A program made the translations under genes and the position numbers. A model generated the notes under the pieces. It was not told the origin of the DNA, did not search any database, and saw nothing but the letters and a program-made list of their open reading frames with translations. Of a DNA stretch of 64,000 bases, positions 58,252 through 64,000 are shown in pieces. Origin of the DNA: Endomychus coccineus (taxonomy: Eukaryota; Arthropoda; Insecta; Coleoptera; Endomychidae). Location of the stretch: positions 32,228,912 through 32,292,911 of the forward strand of contig OY294067.1 of the NCBI GenBank assembly GCA_958510875.1. Reading direction: 5' to 3'. The stretch's first letter is position 1, and the number at the start of each line of letters is the position of its first letter.

Positions 58252-59965
58252 GCGGCAATGTTATCGCAGGTTAGTTTGTTAAATTGATATATATTTTTGG
58301 GAATATAAGCCTACTACAGGTTATTTCAAAGTTAATGCGACAGCAGTTAAACCCCTTTCAGAAACTTTCGATTCTAGACATGTTGGTAGAAACCTCCAGG
58401 CGGCAATGTTATCGCAGGTTAGTTTGTTAAATTGATATATATTTTTGGGAATATAAGCCTACTACAGGTTATTTCAAAGTTAATGCGACAGCAGTTAAAC
58501 CCCTTTCAGAAACTTTCGATTCTGGACATGTTGGTAGAAACCTCCAGGCGGCAATGTTATCGCAGGTTAGTTTGTTAAATTGATATATATTTTTGGGAAT
58601 ATAAGCCTACTACAGGTTATTTCAAAGTTAATGCGACAGCAGTTAAACCCCTTTCAGAAACTTTCGATTCTAGACATGTTGGTAGAAACCTCCAGGCGGC
58701 AATGTTATCGCAGGTTAGTTTGTTAAATTGATATATATTTTTGGGAATATAAGCCTAGTACAGGTTATTTCAAAGTTAATGCGACAGCAGTTAAACCCCT
58801 TTCAGAAACTTTCGATTCTGGACATGTTGGTAGAAACCTCCAGGCGGCAATGTTATCGCAGGTTAGTTTGTTAAATTGATATATATTTTTGGGAATATAA
58901 GCCTACTACAGGTTATTTCAAAGTTAATGCGACAGCAGTTAAACCCCTTTCAGAAACTTTCGATTCTAGACATGTTGGTAGAAACCTCCAAGCGGCAATG
59001 TTATCGCAGGTTAGTTTGTTAAATTGATATATATTTTCGGGAATATAAGCCTACTACAGGTTATTTCAAAGTTAATGCGACAGCAGTTAAACCCCTTTCA
59101 GAAACTTTCGATTCTGGACATGTTCGTAGAAACCTCCAGGCGGCAATGTTATCGCAGGTTAGTTTGTTAAATTGATATATATTTTTGGGAATATAAGCCT
59201 ACTACAGGTTATTTCAAAGTTAATGCGACAGCAGTTAAACCCCTTTCAGAAACTTTCGATTCTGGACATGTTGGTAGAAACCTCCAGGCGGCAATGGTAT
59301 CGCAGATTAGTTTGTTAAATTGATATATATTTTTGGGAATATAAGCCTACTACAGGTTATTTCAAAGTTAATGCGACAGCAGTTAAACCCCTTTCAGGAA
59401 CTTTCGATTCTGGACATGTTGGTAGAAACCTCCAGGCGGCAATGTTATCGCAGGTTAGTTTGTTAAATTGATATATATTTTTGGGAATATAAGCCTACTA
59501 CAGGTTATTTCAAAGTTAATGCGACAGCAGTTAAACCCCTTTCAGAAACTTTCGATTCTGGACATGTTGGTAGAAACCTCCAGGCGGCAATGTTATCGCA
59601 GGTTAGTTTGTTAAATTGATATATATTTTTGGGAATATAAGCCTACTACAGGTTATTTCAAAGTTAATGCGACAGCAGTTAAACCCCTTTCAGAAACTTT
59701 CGATTCTAGACATGTTGGTAGAAACCTCCAAGCGGCAATGTTATCGCAGGTTAGTTTGTTAAATTGATATATATTTTTGGGAATATAAGCCTACTACAGG
59801 TTATTTCAAAGTTAATGCGACAGCAGTTAAATCCCTTTCAGAAACTTTCGATTCTAGACATGTTGGTAGAAACCTCCAGGCGGCAATGTTATCGCAGGTT
59901 AGTTTGTTAAATTGATATATATTTTTGGGAATATAAGCCTAGTACAGGTTACTTCAAAGTTTATT
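58252..59965 (+). repeat. 148 bp tandem array, left arm, 12 units
   Basis: GCGGCAATG recurs every 148 bp exactly from 58252 to 59880, with only scattered substitutions (for example CTAGAC/CTGGAC, CTACTAC/CTAGTAC). The last unit breaks off near 59965. The absence of any length change among units argues for recent homogenisation. Confidence 0.95.
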
Positions 59966-60189
59966 TCTGTAATTGTTAATTCCAAAATCACGTTCAAACA
60001 GTTAATATACTGTTGATTTTGCTTGGGAGTGTACCAAGAACTATAGAAATCAAATAGCACGTTCTGTAGTTCTACTGATACATTCGTTCCCCCTAAATCC
60101 TAAAATAACCTACTAATCTACAACAGCGACCTGAAATATATTTTAAGAATGTGTAAAAGGGCAAGAAAAATAACTTCTAAAAATACATA

Positions 60190-61775
60190 TCAAGTTAACA
60201 AACTAACCTACGATAACATTGCCGCTTGGAATTTTCTACCAACATGACTAGAATCGAAAGTTTCTGAAATGGGTTTAACTGCGGTCGCATTAACTTTGAA
60301 ATAACCTGTACTAGGCTTATATTCCCAAAAATATATATCAATTTAACAAACTAACCTGCGATAACATTGCCGCTTGGAGCTTTCTACCGACAGGATTAGA
60401 ATATATCAATTTAACAAACTAACCTGCGATAACATTGCCGCCTGGAGGTTTCTACCAACATGTCTAGAATCGAAAGTTTCTTAAAGGGGATTAACTGCGG
60501 TCGCATTAACTTTGTAATAACCTGTACTAGGCTTATATCCCCAAAAATAAATATCAATTTAACAAACTAACCTGCGATAACATTGCCGCCTGGAGATTTC
60601 TACCAACATGTCTAGAATCGAAAGTTTCTGAAAGGGGTTTAACTGCTGTCGCAGTAACTTTGAAATAACCTGTAGTAGGCTTATATTCCCAAAAATATAT
60701 ATCAATTTAACAAACTAACCTGCGATAACATTGCCGCTTGGAGCTTTCTACCGACAGGATTAGAATATATCAATTTAACAAACTAACCTGCGATAACATT
60801 GACGCCTGGAGTTTTCTACCGACACGATTAGAATCAAAAATTTCTTAAAGGGGATTGACTGCGGTCGCATTAACTTTGTAATAACCTGTACTAGGCTTAT
60901 ATTCCCAAATATATATATATATCAATTAAACAAACTAACCTGCGATAACATTGCCGCCTGGAGATTTCTACCAACATGTGTAGAATCGAAAGTTTCTGAA
61001 AGGGGTTTAACTGCTGTCGCATTAACTTTGAAATAACCTGTAGTAGGCTTATATTCCCAAAAATATATATCAATTTAACAAACTAACCTGCGATAACATT
61101 GCCGCCTGGAGGTTTCTACCGACAGGATTAGAATATATCAATTTAACAAACTAACCTGCGATAACATTGACGCCTGGAGTTTTCTACCGACACGATTAGA
61201 ATCAAAAATTTCTTAAAGGGGATTGACTGCGGTCGCATTAACTTTGTAATAACCTGTACTAGACTTATATTCCCAAAAATATATATCAATTTAACAAACT
61301 AACCTGCGATAACATTGCCGCCTGGAGATTTCTACCAACATGTCTAGAATCGAAAGTTTCTGAAAGGGGTTTAACTGCTGTCGCATTAACTTTGAAATAA
61401 CCTGTAGTAGGCTTATATTCCCAAAAATATATATCAATTTAACAAACTAACCTGCGATAACATTGCCGCCTGGAGATTTCTACCAACATGTCTAGAATCG
61501 AAAGTTTCTGAAAGGGGTTTAACTGCTGTCGCATTAACTTTGAAATAACCTGTAGTAGGCTTATATTCCCAAAAATATATATCAATTTAACAAACTAACC
61601 TGCGATAACATTGCCGCCTGGAGGTTTCTACCAACATGTCTAGAATCGAAAGTTTCTGAAAGGGGTTTAACTGCTGTCGCATTAACTTTGAAATAACCTG
61701 TACTAGGCTTATATTCCCAAAAATATATATCAATTTAACAAACTAACCTGCGATAACATTGCCGCTTGGAGCGAT
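60190..61775 (-). repeat. 148 bp array, right arm, with 68 bp short units
   Basis: CGATAACATTG sites at 60211, 60359, 60427, 60575, 60723, 60791, 60943, 61091, 61159, 61307, 61455, 61603 and 61751. Spacing is 148 with three 68 bp short units, giving a higher-order period of about 364-368 (60359, 60723, 61091). The short units lack the CTTTCAGAAACTTTC..ATATAAGCC part. More diverged than the left arm. Confidence 0.95.
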
Positions 61776-62294
61776 AAGCTACAATCCTCAAAAATATAAT
61801 GCAAGATTTTTACCATAGACAATATAATAAAACGTTGATATTTTGTGGCCAATGAAATATACGATTCTATGGTTTGAGCATTTTTGGTATCAAGAGAATC
61901 TAGTTCCGACGTAACGTCATTTCTTAAAATGCAAGTAAATGGCGGTTACTGTTTACAATTTTATTTCACGAATAATACGGTTTCTGAATATTGTTGTACC
62001 TCTAATTAGCATTTCTTTACGAAAACAATGCTATAGGTTGCTAAAAATAACAATATCGTGCAAATTGTGACTATATATATAGGAGAAATACGTGACTGAA
62101 TATGTCCTGATTTGGGACAAATAATTTTTTTTTTGTGAAAAATACACTTTTACGGAGAATTTTCTTTTTCAATTCTACATAAGGAACATGTAAGTACTTT
62201 GTAAAAAAATTTTCGTCAAAATCGGAGTTCAAACCCTTATCAGAATAATTACCCAAATTATGAAATAACGGTTTTAGTAACAAGAAAAACTAAA

Positions 62295-63320
62295 TTACAG
62301 TAATTGTTGGAAATATCCCCCGTTTTGTTCGATGCACAAGTTGACACGCATCCTCATGCTGTGAAAACCTTTTTGCAGCATTTCTGGCGTTATGGTTGCA
62401 CATTGCTGAACTATTCTTTGTTGAAGTTCTTGCAAATTATTTACCGGTGTTGCGAAAATCTTGTTTTTTGAGTAAGGAAATATAAAATAGTCCATAATTG
62501 TCAAACAAGGTGATCTCGGAGGAAACTCAACTTCTGTATGCAAACTTATCAGCCGGTCATCAAAAACTCGCGGAGAAAAGCAATATTTTCTCGTGTAGTA
62601 TGTGCTGTTGCACCGTCATGCTGGAAATAACCGTACCGAAGTTCATCATCGTTCAACTGTTGCACAAATTCAGCCAAGAAGTTGTGTCTGTACCTTTCTG
62701 CGTTGACGGTGAAATCGAAAAAAATTGGCTCAATTATTCTTCTGCGAGAAACTGCCATCCAAACACCGATTTTTTGAGCATGTAGTGGCGATTCAGTAAA
62801 ACATGAGGGTTATCACTGCTCCACATTCGCATATTTTGAGAATTGATGTATCCCGGAAGGTGGAACCACGCTTCGTCAGAAAAAAAAGTTGAGTCCAGAA
62901 GATCGTCATTCATTAAATTATTGACAAACCAATGGCAGTGAGCAAGGCGTCTGGGTGGTCTGCGGGTAGAAGAGCTTGATGTGCTTGCATCTTATATGGA
63001 TGCATGTTCAAGTCTTTCTTTAAAATCTTCTGACATTTTCCATAAGAAAGTCCAATTTCCTGAGAAAGACGTTTCAAAAGTTTTGCAGGCTCCTCTTCCA
63101 TACGTTGACGAACTTCATTGACAACTTCTTCTGTACGCACCTTTTTTATGAGTCACACAACCAGTTTCGCGAAACACTTCAACACAATTTGTGAGGCACG
63201 CATAAAAATTGTCCGGTAATATTTGGGAAGTGCTCTCGAAAATTGTCCAAACTCAAACGTTGACTGTATTGCCAATTTCCATTAACTAGCGCACCCGTTC
63301 GAAAATAGACTTCAATCATG
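62295..63320 (-). pseudogene. Tc1/mariner-superfamily transposase, broken
   Basis: Minus strand, in order: RTGALVNGNWQYSQR (63300), CVEVFRETGCVTHKK (shifted frame), RTEEVVNEVRQRMEEEPAKL and LKRLSQEIGLSYGKCQKILK (63130-63000), FFSDEAWFHLPGYINSQN, the first catalytic Asp region (62890), YFQHDGATAHTTRENIAF, the second (62620), PPRSPCLTIMDYFIFPY, the third with C for the usual D (62510), then ITPEMLQKGFHSMRMRV and TAA at 62297-62295. Full family length but with several frameshifts. Same broad family as 511-1568, different lineage. The foldback element inserted 34-42 bp beyond its stop codon. Confidence 0.85.
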
Positions 63321-63324
63321 AAAA

Positions 63325-63495
63325 TTTTGTGCTTCAAGGTTGCTTGCTTTCGACGGGTGTCAAAACAGAACTGAAGGACATATCAGTCTCAAAATTTGAA
63401 TGCGTTCTATTTAAAGATGGTACATCACAAATGTCACTTGGGATTTTCGATTGTGAAGTCATCTGTTTCATTTTCCAGGGACTGAATTGTCCACA
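63325..63495 (-). repeat. mariner 5' untranslated fragment
   Basis: Reverse complement matches 46060-46210: GAAAATGAAACAGATG, ACAATCGAAAATCCCA, TGTACCATCTT, GACTGATATGTC.TTCAGTTCTGTT, CACCC.TCGAAAGCAAGC. It ends just before the ATG-like start of the transposase at 62295-63320, which is not a mariner transposase of that family. Confidence 0.7.
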
Positions 63496-64000
63496 GCTAT
63501 TTTTTCATATACTACTGTAAGAATAGCACAACAGTGTCTCACGACCAGCTGTATAATGAAAGATCCCACTCCAGTCCCTCACTTGTAATCGGTAGACTTG
63601 ATTATCCAGGATGATGGAGAGGTGCAATGTAAATACTTGGCGTACTAATACGGATTTAATAGCCTAACATCACCTCCGCTAACGCAGAAATTAACGCCGT
63701 GTGCGATGCTTAACTTTTTGCGTTCTCATTATATCTCTATTATCCGTGTATTTCACGGAAGTTTCGCCTGAAACAAAATAAAATATGGAAACAGGTGCGG
63801 TGAAAGAACGTGGAATTACTTTCTTAATGAAAAACCTAATCTAAAACATATATGAAGATTCAACTGTTTGTCTTCGAACAGTTTCATGTATACGATCGGA
63901 ATCGTTCAAAATCTAAAAAAAAACATAATACATACAACACAAACAAACATATATATTAGTATCTCTGTATGAGAGATTGAGTATTGTGGATTTGTTGGAG
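63496..64000. other. intergenic, nothing recognised
   Basis: No motif or repeat recognised up to the window edge. Confidence 0.4.

Larger units (their letters stand above)
57764..62253. mobile_element. 4.49 kb foldback element with opposed repeat arrays
   Basis: Terminal inverted repeats of about 490 bp (57764-58250 and 61770-62253), starting GGTAATTATTCAGATAAGGG on the left and GGTAATTATTCTGATAAGGG on the right strand. A perfect 8 bp direct repeat CAAATTAT flanks it (57756-57763 and 62254-62261). Inside each TIR lies an array of a 148 bp unit in inverted orientation, then a roughly 220 bp unique centre. No transposase, so it depends on an enzyme in trans. 8 bp duplications are made by hAT, P and Merlin-type transposases; I cannot choose. 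The structure recalls foldback/Galileo-type elements. It sits between a CCGGGATATC end and the 3' end of a transposase gene. Confidence 0.9.

Noticed and set aside
1..64000. tRNA or rRNA genes
   Set aside because: No cloverleaf with A and B box spacing or rRNA core sequence noticed by eye; a tRNAscan or Infernal run would settle it.

Overview
The window is AT-rich eukaryotic, most likely insect, nuclear DNA. The evidence is the element content: a Ty1/copia element with a copia-type half-tRNA primer site, mariner and other Tc1/mariner-superfamily transposases, Penelope-like elements, several LINE families, a P-like element with a THAP exon, and MITEs. There are no bacterial operons, no ribosome-binding-site spacing and no convincing intact host gene. 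Insect is a family-level inference; I cannot name the order or species.

Layout. 0.5-1.6 kb: broken Tc1/mariner-superfamily transposase. 2.9-12.3 kb: three forward Penelope-like element (PLE) 3' ends, two ending in a hammerhead ribozyme motif and one split by a 574 bp P-like element with a perfect 8 bp target duplication. 13.6-15.5 kb: TIR element inserted next to a LINE end. 17.0-21.6 kb: almost complete copia element with 176 bp LTRs and a single in-frame stop in pol. 23.5-24.4 kb: transposase and retroelement tails. 27.0-28.5 kb: MITE cluster broken by a 997 bp TIR element. 29.7-34.0 kb: LINE RT, reverse PLE with RT remnants, LINE RNase H. 34.6-38.3 kb: two head-to-head inverted pairs of PLE tails, a hairpin MITE, a TIR element and a LINE fragment. 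38.7-42.1 kb: a 198 bp satellite of about 17 units. 44.3-47.1 kb: LINE remnant and internally deleted mariner. 50.2-52.5 kb: exact 138 bp tandem duplication, recombinase and LINE remnants, foldback TIR element. 53.7-55.4 kb: GC-rich cassette paralogous to 27.8-28.3 kb, and a reverse PLE. 57.1-63.5 kb: P-like MITE, then a 4,490 bp foldback element with long TIRs, two opposed arrays of a 148 bp repeat and a perfect 8 bp target duplication, inserted just past the end of another transposase.

The strongest signals are the hammerhead family (eight loci in four conditions of decay, with a paired stem I and a compensated palindromic stem III) and the foldback element. The forward array of that element has 12 units at exactly 148 bp spacing, while the opposed array carries recurrent 68 bp short units. 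Nearly every protein-coding trace is a decayed mobile-element gene, so the window reads as a nested transposon graveyard with a few young insertions (copia, P-like, foldback, 138 bp duplication).
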